Shown here one piece after another: positions 33,324-44,527 of a stretch of DNA of 64,000 nt. The stretch's first letter is position 1. Each line of letters begins with the position of its first letter. Position numbers and translations under genes: made by a program. The DNA is from Cryptomeria japonica (taxonomy: Eukaryota > Streptophyta > Pinopsida > Cupressales > Cupressaceae). The notes beneath the pieces are model-generated. The model was given only the letters and a program-made list of their open reading frames with translations, had not been told where the DNA came from and searched no databases. The stretch spans positions 137,460,897-137,524,896 of the forward strand of contig NC_081407.1 of NCBI RefSeq assembly GCF_030272615.1, given 5' to 3'.

Positions 33324-34579
33324 CTATGTACAAGGTAGACCTCTAGGGGTTTCAGATTGAAAATAATGTTTGAGGAATTGTCCATTGACGGGCAATGGGA
33401 CATCCTCTCCCGTTAAGGTCTTGAGTTTAAAAGCATTCTCTCCCAAAATTTCAGCAATTTGATAAGGGCCCTTCCACAGTTTATCAAACTTATCATGCTC
33501 TCCTTTCTTCTCGTGAGCCTTATCCCAATATAGCACAAGATCTGAAACTCTAAAAGCTTTGACCTTTGCTTGTCTATCAAACCACCTTTTTACCACTCCT
33601 TGATGCTTGGCGAAATTTTCCAATGCTACATCTCTTTTTTCTTCCAAATTCATCAGTTGTGTCAAACAGGCTGGTATTCTGTCTTCACCTTCCATATATT
33701 CTTGCACGAATCGCAATGTTGGGATCTTCAATTGTACTAGAAAGACCGGCTCTTGTCCATAAACTCGAAAATAAGGAGAAGTTCCTGAAGAATTCTTGGT
33801 TCGGGTTCGATCTGCCCAAAGAGCAAATCTAAGCTGCGTGTGCCAATCCCTCGGGTTCCTTTCCAACAGCTTCTTGATTACGCTCAAAAGGTTCTTGTTT
33901 GTAGATTCTGCTAAACCATTGCCCTGCAAATAGTAGTTAGATGAAAACTTGAGTGTTATTCCATATTCAAAAGCTCAACTGGAAAATCTTAAAGATGTGA
34001 AAGCACGACCGTTGTCGCAAACTAAGGCATGAGGACACCCAAACCTAGTTATGATATGTTCTTCCACAAATTTAATTACAACATCAGTATTGCAAAATTT
34101 TAGAGCTTGAGCCTCCATCCACCGTGTAGATTAATCAGTAGCAGTTAGAATGTACCTATGTTGCACCGAGGAAGGTGGATTGATTATACAATGAAATCAA
34201 GTCCCCATTTGGTGAATGGTCGGGCTTCTATTACTGGTTGCAACGGCATCGTTGTGTTCTTCTCTCAAAAGGCTGCTACTTAGCACGTATGACATGTCCT
34301 AACGTGTTCATGCGTATCTTTGAATAGAGTAGGCCAATAGTATCCAGCCCTCAATATCTGGTGTGTTGTGGCTAAACCAGCTCCATGTCTTGTGCCAAAT
34401 TTATTGTGAAAATGTTCTATAATCTGTTTTGCTTCATCTTTACCCACACACCTCAAGTAAATTCCTTCATGATTTCTTCTATATAAAACTGAGCCTTGAA
34501 GCATGTAGTGTTGACTCTTTAATCTAAGTGCTCTCTTTTGTGTGGGAGTCATATATGCGGGGCATTTGTGATTGAGCAA
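33324..34579 (-). pseudogene. Integrase of Ty3 element 2
   Basis: The zinc-binding region (HNKFGTRHGAGLATTHQILRA ... HVRTCHTC; 34579-34280) is followed by a broken core containing the remains of a WGLDF motif (near 34200) and then NGLAESTNKNLLSVIKKLLE (from about 33925), which carries the catalytic Glu, and a C-terminal segment with DLVLYWDKAHEKKGEHDKF and LWKGPYQIAEILGENAFKL, the chromatin- or DNA-binding type GPY/F module. The core between about 33930 and 34280 needs several frame changes. The frame ends at 33324. Confidence 0.85.
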
Positions 34580-36405
34580 GTAAGTCGCAATATCTTTGTA
34601 CCATTCTTCTGGTGCGAGATCATCTAATTCATATACTGGTTGAATGAGTCCTGGCCCTTCTACTGCTAGAGTTTGCGCAAGAGCTTGTCCTCAAACTAGC
34701 TTCATTGGCTAGATTTCAATATCATATTCTTGAATAGTGGCGACCCACTTTCCTCTGCTTTCTCCTAATTCGTTTTGCATGAGAAGAGTCTTTATAGCTG
34801 CATCGGGTACAATTACGTACACTTTGCTTCTTAAAATAGTGTCTGAACTTCTTGATTGCTTTTACTAGCGCATAAGCTTGCTTTTCAATGTTGGGATACC
34901 TTAATTCAGCATCTTTGAGAGGAGCACTTGTGAATGCTATAGGATGTTCATCCTTTTCTTCACTTCACTGGGTGAGAATAGCTACACGTGTGTTCTGAAG
35001 CGAAAGAGTATAGATAGAAGGGTCTTGTACAATCTGGGCTGACTAATGCTGGAGATTCAATGATTGCTTGTTTGATCTCTTCAAACGCCTTCTTAGTTTG
35101 TGTAGTCCATTCGATCTTTGCATCCTTTTTTAACATCTCATTTAATGGCCTGATTATTTCTACAAAGCCAGTGATAAATTTTCTCACAAAATTGATCTTG
35201 CCAAAGAATGACTTGAGCTCTTTCTTGCTTGCAGGCAAATTTATTGTCGATATCGCTTTAATTTTGTCAGGATCTATTGAGATACCTTTCTCTGAGATAA
35301 CATGACCTAACAATTTTCCTTATGTGACCCCAAACATACATTTCTTAGGGTTTAATGAAATTCCATATCTTCTACATCTTTGGAACACTTTTTTGAGATC
35401 TTCCGCATGTTCTTCCCTTTTTCTTGAGAATACTGTGATGTCGTCCATATAAATGATAATGCATTTTCCTATCAAATCTCTGAAAGCAATGTCCATGGCC
35501 CTTTGAAAGGTGGCTCCTACATTAATAAGTCCAAATGGCATTCTTCTGTAACCAAATGTCCCCCATTTAGTTGTGAAAGTCGTTTTCAATCTGTCTTTTG
35601 GCTCAACCATTACTTGATTATATCCCGAATATCCATCCAAGAAGGACATCATCTGCGACCCATTAACAATTTGTAAAACCTCATCTAATGATGGCAAAGG
35701 ATAATTATCTTTCTCTGAAGCTCGATTGAGATTACGGAAGTCTACACACAATGTTATTTCTCCATTCTTCTTTCGTACAGGAACTCGGTTGGCGACCCAC
35801 GTCGAATGTCTTACTGGGAAGATGATCCTTGCTGACAGCAGTTTCTTGACTTCTTGATATATTAGAGGCTCCAAAAGCGGGTTCACAGGTCTTTGTTGTT
35901 GTCTGAATGGCTTGCTTCCTTGCTTCAAAGGTATTGTATGGGTAATGATTGAAGTGTCGTGTGTCTTGAGATCTTCATAACTCCATGCAATAATATCTGG
36001 GAAGTCTCTTATGTTCTTCAATATTCCTTCCTTCTCCTGCGGGGTACACGCTTTGCCTATAAATACATTTTTAATTTGCTCTTCATTACCCAAATTAATG
36101 GTTTCACAAGCATCTCCTTCTACATTGTGACTTTTGATTGCTTGCACTTTATCTAGGTCGAATATTCTTTCTAATTCTATCATGCCTTTTGGAATGGTGT
36201 TAGTTTTCAAATTCAGGATGCCTTCTAGATCAAACTCAACACCTTCTAAATCTTCTTCATCAATGATTTGTGTTAGGAAGACATCTGAATTGGTCAAAAA
36301 ATCCAATATATGCTTGTTGTCTTCAAATACTTGAAAAGTTGTAATATTATCTGGAACCGAAGGTACTGGAGTTAGCTCGACTGTGAACTTCTTCAATCCT
36401 TCCAT
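34580..36405 (-). pseudogene. RT and RNase H of Ty3 element 2
   Basis: RT has TLCVDFRNLNRASEKDNYPL, SFLDGYSGYNQVMVEPKDR, YRRMPFGLINVGATFQ and the catalytic YMDD (35440-35452). A stop at 35318-35320 splits it before LGHVISEKGISIDPDKIKAI. The conventional RNase H after it is badly decayed (multiple stops between 34580 and 34960); only fragments such as SRGKWVATIQEYDIEI can be read. The N-terminal 170 residues before RT (from 36405) contain an acidic linker. Confidence 0.85.
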
Positions 36406-36567
36406 TGCAAGCGGAGCTAATGAGCTAGCAGCTTGGGCAGGGGAGTTGGCTACTTGATTCCGGTGTCTGTATACTGATTGAATGTTGAAAGCTTCAAAGC
36501 TCTCAGTGAGATCCCATACTCGATTGGGGTATCTTGTTAACCTCTTGTCATGACATGCATATTGCTT

Positions 36568-36810
36568 CTATATATGTCTTATGACAATTTCTAAATCTTC
36601 GAATACATGTAGGATCTTGGCTTTCTTCTTGATAGCGAGCAACAATCCATGAACCAATGATTCATACTCGGCAACATTGTTTGTACATGGAAATTGCAAT
36701 CTATGGGCAGCCAAATATGTTTCTCCTGAGGGACTAGTTAATTCAAAGCCGGCTCCAGATCCTTGTTTTGATTTTGAACCATCAAATCTCAAAGTCCATG
36801 CTTGATCTTC
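36568..36810 (-). pseudogene. Extra RNase H-like domain upstream of RT in Ty3 element 2
   Basis: The segment reads WTLRFDGSKSKQGSGAGFEL, then TNNVAEYESLVHGLLLAI and VFEDLEIVIRHI. These are the Asp, Glu and Asp blocks of the type I RNase H variety related to archaeal enzymes, which plant Tat-lineage elements carry in addition to their own RNase H. Here it sits between protease and RT, about 500 bp before the RT motifs. The conventional, decayed RNase H lies after RT, so the element has two. A stop follows at 36568, beyond which the frame can be read on (QVANSPAQAASSLAPLA) into the RT ORF. Confidence 0.75.
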
Positions 36811-37404
36811 ATCTTTCTTTTCTTCCTCTTTTGATGTAATTGAATTTTCGTCATTGCTCTCTTCTAATGATGAGTTGGATGCAGTGTCTTCTTCGGATGA
36901 ACTATCACTCTCCGGAATGTCAATTTCTTCAAGCATTGCAGTTACGGGAATCTTCTTGTAAACTTGTTCTAATGCAATTTTGCACAGGGCACATGAAAGC
37001 TCTGAATGGAAGGCATTATGTATCCTACACCAATTTGGTAGTAGTAAATCTTGGATACACGTTGGGTCCCCAAATTCAATCCCTTGTTGAATGTTCGTTT
37101 GAACGAATCTTCTGAAATTTTCAAACATCCCTTCGCTATCTGAATCTGGATCACTTTCAATAATGGCCTCAGTTGACTCTGTGATTTCATGTACACTGTC
37201 ATCTTCTTCAAGACCTTGTAACATTAGGACTTCTTCTATCTTGGGCTTGTATGTTCCTAAGTCTGTCTCCAGGAGTAAGATTTCATTGTCTTCTCCATAT
37301 TTTGTGATCATCGACTTCAACCTGGAAGTGTTGTCAATTTTGATTTGGTTGGGAACTCCTCTCCATGGAAGCCACGTGAGAAAAATCTGTTGAAACGTAG
37401 CCAT
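36811..37404 (-). pseudogene. Acidic linker between protease and extra RNase H
   Basis: This 200-residue stretch has Glu/Asp/Ser runs such as EIDIPESDSSSEEDTASNSS and KEEEKKDEDQ and a possible Cys/His cluster (CRIHNAFHSELSCALCKIAL) that might bind zinc. It is in frame with the extra RNase H. I do not recognise a family. Confidence 0.5.
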
Positions 37405-37690
37405 TCAATTTGTGGGACCAATCCCTACTCAAAAGCATACCATAAGTATCTGGAATCTCTACTACTGAAATATCAAAGAAATGTTGAACTCTAGGGTCTG
37501 CTGCCAACTGCATGTGGATATTATTAAGCTCTCCTACTACTGGAACTTTTGTCTTGTCTAGCTGCATCACCTTTTTGGTAGTAGGTGTAGGAGTTATACC
37601 AAGCTTCTGGCAAATAGCTAACGGCATTACATTGCTTGAGGCTCCTGAATCATATAAGCAGTTGTGTAGGAGTTTCCCAAAAATTCTTAT
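37334..37690 (-). pseudogene. Aspartic protease of Ty3 element 2
   Basis: The active site reads LYDSGASSNVMPLAICQKLG, a standard DSGA form, followed by VVEIPDTYGMLLSRDW, a typical second block of retrotransposon protease. The frame is open from about 37690, just after the 60-bp insertion at 37724-37783, and overlaps the start of the next open frame at 37404. Confidence 0.88.
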
Positions 37691-37723
37691 TGAAAGTAAG
37701 AATGGAGCTGGTTCATCTTTTCC

Positions 37724-37783
37724 TTGATGTGTTCACTAGGCACATGCAAACTCAGAATAAAATACCAAAGTATCTTACCCTCT
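37724..37783 (-). repeat. 60-bp terminal fragment of a giant unit inside Ty3 element 2
   Basis: This 60-bp stretch equals 18007-18066, the 3' terminus of unit B without its last two bases, with one difference. It lies in the coding DNA just before the protease. It is too short to be a solo unit and starts two bases inside the terminus. Confidence 0.85.
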
Positions 37784-38397
37784 AACATATCTTCTTTATT
37801 GGTCAAGAAGGATGCAACTTGAACCATACATTCATCGATATCTGGTTGCTTTTCCTCATTCACTTCTTCTTGTTGAATCCCATTTATATTGGCTTGGGGA
37901 GCATTGGTTGTTCCTCTGGAAGTATTGGAAGTATTCTGGCTATTTGGTCTTGCTGTTGTGGCATCACTCAAACTGTTAACCAATGTCTCCCTGATTTCAA
38001 GTACCTTCATCAACGCAAATAATGACAAGCTTATTTTGACCTTCTTGAACTGCTTGAGCACATATAAGTTGAGTTTCTTCAATTTGTCCCTAGGAGGAGG
38101 GTTGTTCCTTTGTCTGTACTCTGGTGCATCTTGCGGATAGCTTAGAATATTACTAGCATTCGGATCAGGTGGAGTTGAGAAATTATTTGGAGGAATGGAA
38201 GTTGTTAGTGGATCTCGATTTCTCTGATTCCTCTGATATACTTTTGTTCCTTGATTGCCCAATGATTGCTGTAATGTATGGACTTCTTTTATGCCTTCAA
38301 CTAGAACACTGTTATTTAGAGGAGGGAACACATATTCTGATTCTTCAACGGGTCCATTCACAGAAGTAGGTGGAAATGGAAAACCTGGAGGCACCAT
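37784..38397 (-). pseudogene. Gag-like segment of Ty3 element 2
   Basis: An ATG at 38397 opens a frame with a Pro/Asn/Gln-rich N-terminus (MVPPGFPFPPTSVNGPVEE) and PDIDECMVQVASFLTNKEDM before the 60-bp insertion. It is the C-terminal or linker part of gag by position; no zinc knuckle or capsid block is seen and the usual N-terminal capsid is missing, so gag was truncated on the upstream side. Confidence 0.55.
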
Positions 38398-38734
38398 TGA
38401 GCTTTGATGAATGTATATTTTAGATTTTGTATTAGTGTTTTAAAGTTTGAAAATCCAACTTTCCTTTGAAGATTGCAACAAATTATACTAAGTTGTGTTT
38501 AACTGGTGAAGTATAATATGGTAATGTTAGGATCCCCATCTATTCGCCCACATACACTATTTTAGTTAGATTAGTTAATATCTACTTCTTATTCTCTCTC
38601 TTTTTCCTTTTTTTAGAAAAAATCTGAAATTGTAGACCGTAAAACAGCATCATGTGTATGAATAATCTGATGAAATCAAGACCTGTAGAGTCTTAGGGAC
38701 CTTTTAAGAACTCTGAAGCTCATTGTATCCGTAA
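38398..38734. other. Unassigned DNA between Ty3 element 2 and unit K
   Basis: No coding sequence is recognised. It may be the more distant part of unit K. Confidence 0.35.
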
Positions 38735-38945
38735 AACGTAAGTCCCCCTCGTGTCTACCAGCAAGACACATCAACTTCTGAGCCATCCCACAGTCAAGAC
38801 CTAGCGAAATGAACCTTGAAGTTGCTTTCCAATGATCGTTTCAATAGCACAGGAACTTCCTTACGCATGAGTGAATGGGATTGCTATTGAATTGTTTTCT
38901 GTGTTGACCGGAAGGAATTGAAATCCGACTTCAGACGCATCAACA
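38735..38945 (+). mobile_element. Giant unit K, 3' end (plus strand)
   Basis: GTAAGTCCCC, the pair AGACACATCAACTTC, TCAAGACCT, TTCTGTGTTGACCGG and the final ATCAACA at 38945 match the last 210 bp of unit J (50838-51034). The unit ends exactly where the copia RT begins, so it inserted into that element. Its left part is lost or diverged. Confidence 0.65.
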
Positions 38946-39828
38946 AGGAGCTTGTCCCCAAACCCAAGGATAAAAATGTGATAGGCGCAAAATGGGTCTT
39001 TACGAATAAGTAAAATAAAGAAGGTCAAGTAGTGAGAAACAAAGCACGGTTAATCTACAAGGGTATGCTCAGGTAGAAGGTATAGATTATGATGAAACTT
39101 TTTCTTTTGCATTTCAGATGGATGTAAAATTTGCTTTTCTGAATGGTAGTATAAGTAAGGATGTATATATTGAACAGCCTGATGGATTTGTTTTATCTGA
39201 CAAACATAACTATGTATGCAAGCTGAAAAGGGCACTATATGAGCTTAAACAAGCTCCACGTGCATGGTATGACAGGTTGGATAAGTACTTGCAGCAGCAG
39301 GGCTTTAGAAAAGGCATTGCGGACAGCAACCTCTATGTGAAAGAAGGTAAACATATGTTGATTGTTGTGGTTTACGTGGATGATCTAATCTTTGGTAGTG
39401 ACTATGTAGGTATGCGCAAAGAATTTGCAACCAATATGAAGAAAGAGTTTGAATGTCTATGCTAGGAGAGTTGTCTTTCTTTTTGGGATTGCAAATACAT
39501 CAAATTGAAAAAGGTATCTTTATCTCCCAAACCAAGTATATAAGAGAGATGCTTAAAAGGTTCAAAATGGAAGATTGTCACCCTGTTAGTACACCTATGG
39601 TAACAGGGTGTAAAATTAGTAAGGAGGATGAATCTCCGAGTGTACATCAGACTTATTACAGGTCTATTGTAGGCAGTTTGCTTTATGTTACTACTACTAG
39701 ACCTGACATTATGCAGGCAGTTGGGTATGTTGCAAGATTTCAAGCTACACCTAAAAACGCTCATGTGGAAGCAATAAAGAGGATCTTTAAGTATCTTAAG
39801 AGTACACTGAAATTTGGCTTATGATATC
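38946..39828 (+). pseudogene. Copia reverse transcriptase, cut on both sides by giant units
   Basis: Frames read ELVPKPKDKNVIGAKWVF, then after stops QMDVKFAFLNGSISKDVYIE, KLKRALYELKQAPRAWYDRL and the catalytic YVDD (39373-39384), and after a frameshift near 39460 GELSFFLGLQIHQIEKGIFI, SIVGSLLYVTTTRPDI and RIFKYLKSTLKFGL. This is the Ty1/copia RT. About 25 residues between DYDETF and QMDVK are missing, and the Trp after FGL is a TGA stop next to the insertion point of unit D. Confidence 0.92.
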
Positions 39829-40079
39829 TGTTGTGACGTATTCACACATCACCCCATTGCAAATGGGAACCCCCACTTTTTCGCTTTCTAGGTTAGTTGT
39901 CTTAGCTTAGTTGTTGGTTGTTGGTTGTTGTTGAGACTTTGCTATTAACCTTTTGTTTGTAGTTGCTCGGGGTTGATCAAGTCTCTCTCTCTTTAGAACA
40001 AAGTGAGGTACAACACTTCCTTTGCCCAGTTAAGGCATAATCACTTCCACTTCTCCCAGCACTGTCAATGAGTGCCCAA

Positions 40080-41060
40080 TCCTGATCACACCCATTTTAC
40101 CGTTCCATTTCCATCTTCCTTCTCTCCCTCTCATCTCCTTCCATTTCTTTCCATTCATCTTACCCTTCCCTTCACTTACCTTCCTTCTTTTCTTCCCTCC
40201 TGTCTCCCACCATTTCCACTTCCCCTCGCTACCTTCCATTTCACCCATATCCTTTACCCACCTACCATCCTATCCACCATCTACCTTCCCATTCCCTTTT
40301 CCTACCTTTACCTTTACCCCCCACCACCACTTCCACCTCCGTTAACTTCCATCTCCTTCCACTTCCCCTACTTCCCTACCTTCACCTATACCTTCACCTA
40401 CCTAACCCCCTTCCCATCAGAATATACTCATCCGCTACCCTTCACCTACATTTACACCTACCTATACCTTCACCTACACATACCTTCACTTTCACCTACA
40501 CTTACCTTAGCCTACACCTACATCCTCTACCCTCCATCTCACACCCCTTACCCCTCTACCTCCCTTAGCATCCCTTCCCACACTCTACCTTTCTATCCTC
40601 TTACCTCTAAACCCCTTAGCCTACCCCATCCTAACCTCCCTACCCACCTAGCTATTCCCATTTCCCACTTTTATCCCTAATTACCTTTTTCCTAACCTAC
40701 ATCCTATCCTAAACCACCCTCTATTTAGCCGAAACCTACCCTTCACTAACTCACATCCCATCCTAACTTACACCTCCCAACTTCCATTTACCACATCTCC
40801 TACTTCCTACCTTACCTTACCTTCTATCCTACCCCATCTCCTACATTACCCACACTCCCTTTCCACCCTACCCCTACCCCTATTCTATCCTAACTCCTTC
40901 CATTATCCCTTAGACCTCCCACATCCTAAATCTACCTTACCCCACGTATCTCCTACCTTCATCATCCATATCCCTTATGTCTCCCTTTCCCCCAACATCC
41001 TCTTCTTCCCTTCCTCACGTGGCACTTCCCCTACCACTCTTCCCTTCCCCACAATACCTC
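40080..41060 (+). repeat. G-poor, pyrimidine-rich tract of about 1 kb
   Basis: The plus strand is C, T and A with very few G, made of loosely repeated CCTACC, TTCCATTTCC and ACCTTCACCTA texts. It lies near the 5' end of unit D. The open frame over 40072-40680 (Pro, Ser, Thr, Leu-rich) is a by-product of composition. Confidence 0.85.
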
Positions 41061-41083
41061 ACATTTCTCTTCCCTCATGTCAC

Positions 41084-41262
41084 ACATGTTTGGGCCCCAC
41101 CAACTCTAGAATAGAGATTTAAAAGGTTTTCTTAAGGCATAGAGTATTTCATTCTTTTCCCTCTCTACCGTATCATTGTTTGGGCCCACAAACTTTAAAG
41201 CTGGAAATTTTAGAAGTCTCCACATGCCTTGCCACATCATTGCTTGGGCCCCACTAAAATTT
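41084..41262 (+). repeat. Three TTGGGCCC repeats, about 80 bp apart
   Basis: CATGTTTGGGCCCCACCAA, CATTGTTTGGGCCCACAAA and CATTGCTTGGGCCCCACTAA recur near 41087, 41175 and 41241. TGGGCC is the site II element of plant cell-cycle promoters; here it may simply be part of a tandem repeat. Confidence 0.75.
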
Positions 41263-41299
41263 TGGAATGAAAGAAAAAGTTTTAAAGCGTTTTAAAAAA

Positions 41300-42260
41300 A
41301 AAATGGAGCATCCACATCACCATTATAACACATGCTCAAGCCCCTTAAACCCACGATAAAACATAAGGCAAGAGATGGCAGTATTGAATAAGTAAGCTGG
41401 CCTTTAGAGTAAAAAATGTGTCGCTGTAATAAGGATAGAGTAAAAAGATGACCCTTAACATCCAACGCCCATATAGAGTGTTTCACATCATTTTAACAGC
41501 ATTCAATAAGAAATTCTGATCAGACGTTAAGGAAGCACTTTTAGTGACGAGGATCAGGGATTTTGGCAACAAGACTTTGATCATAACATTAATCAAATGC
41601 TTCACCAAGGTGCTGTTAAAGGTCTAGAGTTTAAAGACATTGTTATGCAGTCTTTTGAAGGCAAAGGGGGAGATTTTGAAGGAATTCCTTTACATTACCA
41701 GACATGTAGCAACAACAGCAGCAAGTTAATGAGAATTTCAAAGTTATGATTTGATGTAAAGCATCAACAATTTAAGATCAGACTTGATTTTGGAAATTTT
41801 TTAGATATATCCTGTCTATAATTCGATTAGTATCATGATGTCCAGCCTTGGAAATCCATGACCAGACTTGAATGGGTTGTAGGAAGCTTGATTTTTGCAA
41901 AAGTTGTTTTCATTCCTAATCTTTTGATGCAAAAAAACAAAATTGTTGCTTTTCAGGTTTGATAGAAGGATGGAAAGCTAGGAAAGATGAGCATTCAAGG
42001 ATTGCTTTACATGAAGGAGAATACTACAACATGAAGGAAGCAAATGAACCACTAAACACTGCCTTGTCTTGGTCCAACAAAGAGATCAATATCTGATCAA
42101 TCAAACTGACTTGAGCAAAGGAACATCTACGAGTCAACTAGCTGGTGCAAATGAGGCATTGATACCCACTCAAAACAAAATCATCAAATACAAACAAGAC
42201 CAAGAATACCGACTTGCTGGAGTCATACTTGTGCAAGTATTGGGTCATTTCCTTTGACCC
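41300..42260. other. Interior of unit D without recognised feature
   Basis: No gene or repeated array is seen here apart from short open frames; it lies between the TGGGCC repeats and the hairpin array. Confidence 0.4.
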
Positions 42261-42269
42261 CCAAAATCT

Positions 42270-43435
42270 ACGAATTGGCAAGGATCATTTCCTTTGCTCT
42301 CTAGGATGCCCGATCAGCATGAGACAATCAAAATTTGAATGGAAGAAGTTCTTTTTGAGTTTTCTTGGTGGTTGAGAGGCTGAGCTAATGAGTTAGAGAT
42401 TATTTCCGTTGCCCCCTTGGAGGAGCAAACTACTTCCTTTGGCAAGCAATGATCTTGATCTTTTCAATCACCGATCTGGCCTACAATACATATTTTTTGA
42501 CTATTCAGAAGTCTGATTTGGGCACAAAGAGTTGTTTCGGAGGTAAATTGATGATGGTAAATGGAAGAGCATGAGTGAATGGAGCTAGAGACTTAAGCAT
42601 TTCGTGTGCCTCACCACAAATACAACCCTTCCTTTGCTCAGAGACATGAATAATTGGCATAAGGGCTGGACTGAAGATTGAATCAAGGAAGGTGTTGATG
42701 AGAGCAAGCTGGAGATAGATATTTAAGGTGACTTCCATCGCCATCCAAATAGTCCGATGCATTTCCTTTGCTCATCAAGAGAAGCGAACAGTTCTTCCAT
42801 TCCTCTTGGTTAGGAGTGAACTTTTGCTTGCACTTCCTTTGCTCTTGGATAGAAGCGAATTTTTTATTGAATTTCCTTTGCGCAAGTTTTGGAGCGATTT
42901 CCTTTGCTCTTGCATAGGAGCGAATTTTTGAGCTACCACCTTCCTTTGCTTATTAACATGGCATAATCAGATCAAGGGATCAAATTGATGGAGAACTTGA
43001 TGAAAAATAGTTGGAGATGGAAAATTTGATGCACTTCCATTGCTCCTTAGTTGGAGCGAACAGCTCTTCCATTACTCTTGGTTAGGAGCGAACTTTTCAA
43101 ACAACTTCCTTTGCTCCCTCATGAGAGCGAAATGCACTTCCTTTGCTCCTCAATTGGAGCGAATTTGGCTTTCATTGCCCCCTCATGAGAGCGAAATGGC
43201 TTCCAATGCATATTTTAAAAGTCATTTGATGCACTTCCACGCACGGAGAACAAAGAACTTAAGGAATGAATTGACAAAAAGAGACAAACTGATGAAACAG
43301 TGGCTAAAACCCAGCTTGGTGGTGAATTTAGTGCACTTCCATTGCTCCTTAAATGGAGCGAACAGCACTTCCATTGTTCCTTAGTTGGAGCGAATTTTAC
43401 TTCCTTTGCTCCACCTTAGGAGCGAACTTCCTATC
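42270..43435 (+). repeat. Hairpin array of unit D
   Basis: About sixteen copies of the form TTTGCTCCTCAATTGGAGCGAA or close variants occur, for example near 42780, 42840, 42900, 43045, 43080, 43110, 43145, 43345, 43380 and 43410. The arms TTTGCTCC and GGAGCGAA pair over eight bases with one G-T. Each is preceded by CACTTCC or ATTTCC. Only the outer arm of the unit C hairpin is kept; the inner arm is gone. Confidence 0.85.
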
Positions 43436-43673
43436 AAAGATAAAACAAGGCATATAAAAAGTCTTACTGCCAGCAAGGATGAAAGAGGGGCCCACTTGAT
43501 ATAAAAGTTTTAATTCAAAATATGAAGGCCAACAAAGAGAAATGAAATTTTAAGTTACAGAAAGGTGAATAAAATAATAAAAAGAATTGAGTCAGCTTTT
43601 ATTGGCATCGTATTTAAGGAAAGACTTTGAAAATTCAGAACTTTAAAATAAGATAAACATTTCAAAATATAAG

Positions 43674-43783
43674 GTCGGCTGTCATGATAAAACGCTCAGC
43701 AAAGGTAAATTAAAACATTTCAAAAGGAAAGTCGGCCTAGGGTGAAAAGAGGTGACTTTTAGCATTCAAGCACCTATATAAGG
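43674..43783 (+). promoter_or_regulatory. First promoter of unit D: two GTCGGC sites and TATA box
   Basis: GTCGGC (reverse of GCCGAC) at 43674-43679 and 43731-43736 lie about 95 and 38 bp upstream of TATATAAGG at 43775-43783. Confidence 0.6.
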
Positions 43784-44441
43784 AGATGCCTTCATTTTCA
43801 TTTCAAACATCATCCTTCAAAACAAATCAGTGAATTCTGATCTGCACCTCAAGGTCTGATTGGCGAATCATAGCGAGGAATGATGAAGCACATTCAAGAT
43901 TATATCAAGATGGGATGCAACACAAGGGAAGCATGACGTTCAAGAGGAAGGATTTCACCGGCAAGCACAAGAGTATCAAGGAAGGTAACTACACAAGAAG
44001 GATTTTGAGGTATTCGAGAACTATCACTACATCATAATGACATGAAGAATGCAAAACTCCAAAGTGTAAAGGAGAGATCATGCAATTATCTCAAGGCAAG
44101 ATAAGCAAGAAAAGATGGAGGAATGACTCAACCATAACGATGCTTCCCATCATCATCACCACATTGAACAAGTGAATAATGTTGAGTATCAAGACATATT
44201 GCTCAAGCATTTTGTGTTGATCTACCAAGTACAAGTGCAAATTGAGGTGGCATCCTAGTCACTACTCCACCAATCAAGGAAGTCCTACATCAGCATGTCT
44301 TGATTCAATGAGCCAAGCTCACCCATGGGGGCACAAACTCCAATGTACCTACCCCCACTATCTATTGGTCGAAAACTCTATAGATGACACGTGTCAAAAT
44401 GGTGTAATTGTTTCATTAGCCAAAATAAAGTTTGTTGTAAC

Positions 44442-44527
44442 AAACCCTAGTTAGGGTTTCATTGTAAAGTCTTGGCCATTGATTTGAAACAATCCTGGCC
44501 ATTCATTGCAATGAGCTCTCTATATAA
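44442..44527 (+). promoter_or_regulatory. Second promoter of unit D: telo-box palindrome and TATA box
   Basis: AAACCCTAGTTAGGGTTT (44442-44459) differs from the B and C palindrome at one central base. CTATATAAAG starts 59 bp after it (44519-44528). Two GGCCATT repeats lie between. Confidence 0.7.

Larger units (their letters stand above)
33113..38397 (-). mobile_element. Ty3/gypsy element 2 (minus strand), split by unit C
   Basis: Minus-strand order is a gag-like segment, protease, an extra RNase H-like domain, RT, RNase H, integrase and a GT-rich noncoding tail. Unit C interrupts the tail 210 bp after the last pol codon; the DNA at 24038-24897 is its probable continuation. No LTR pair was identified. 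Stops, frameshifts and a 60-bp foreign insertion show it is dead. Its RT (YRRMPFGLINVGATFQRAMD) and integrase place it in Ty3/gypsy. Confidence 0.88.

Noticed and set aside
37724-37783. The 60-bp insertion in Ty3 element 2 read as an intron (it starts near GTAAGATA on the minus strand)
   Set aside because: It lacks a 3' AG acceptor with a pyrimidine tract at the right place and is explained by near-identity to a unit terminus.
40072-40680. Open frame of 202 residues rich in Pro, Ser, Thr and Leu
   Set aside because: It follows from the G-poor pyrimidine-rich composition and has no domain.
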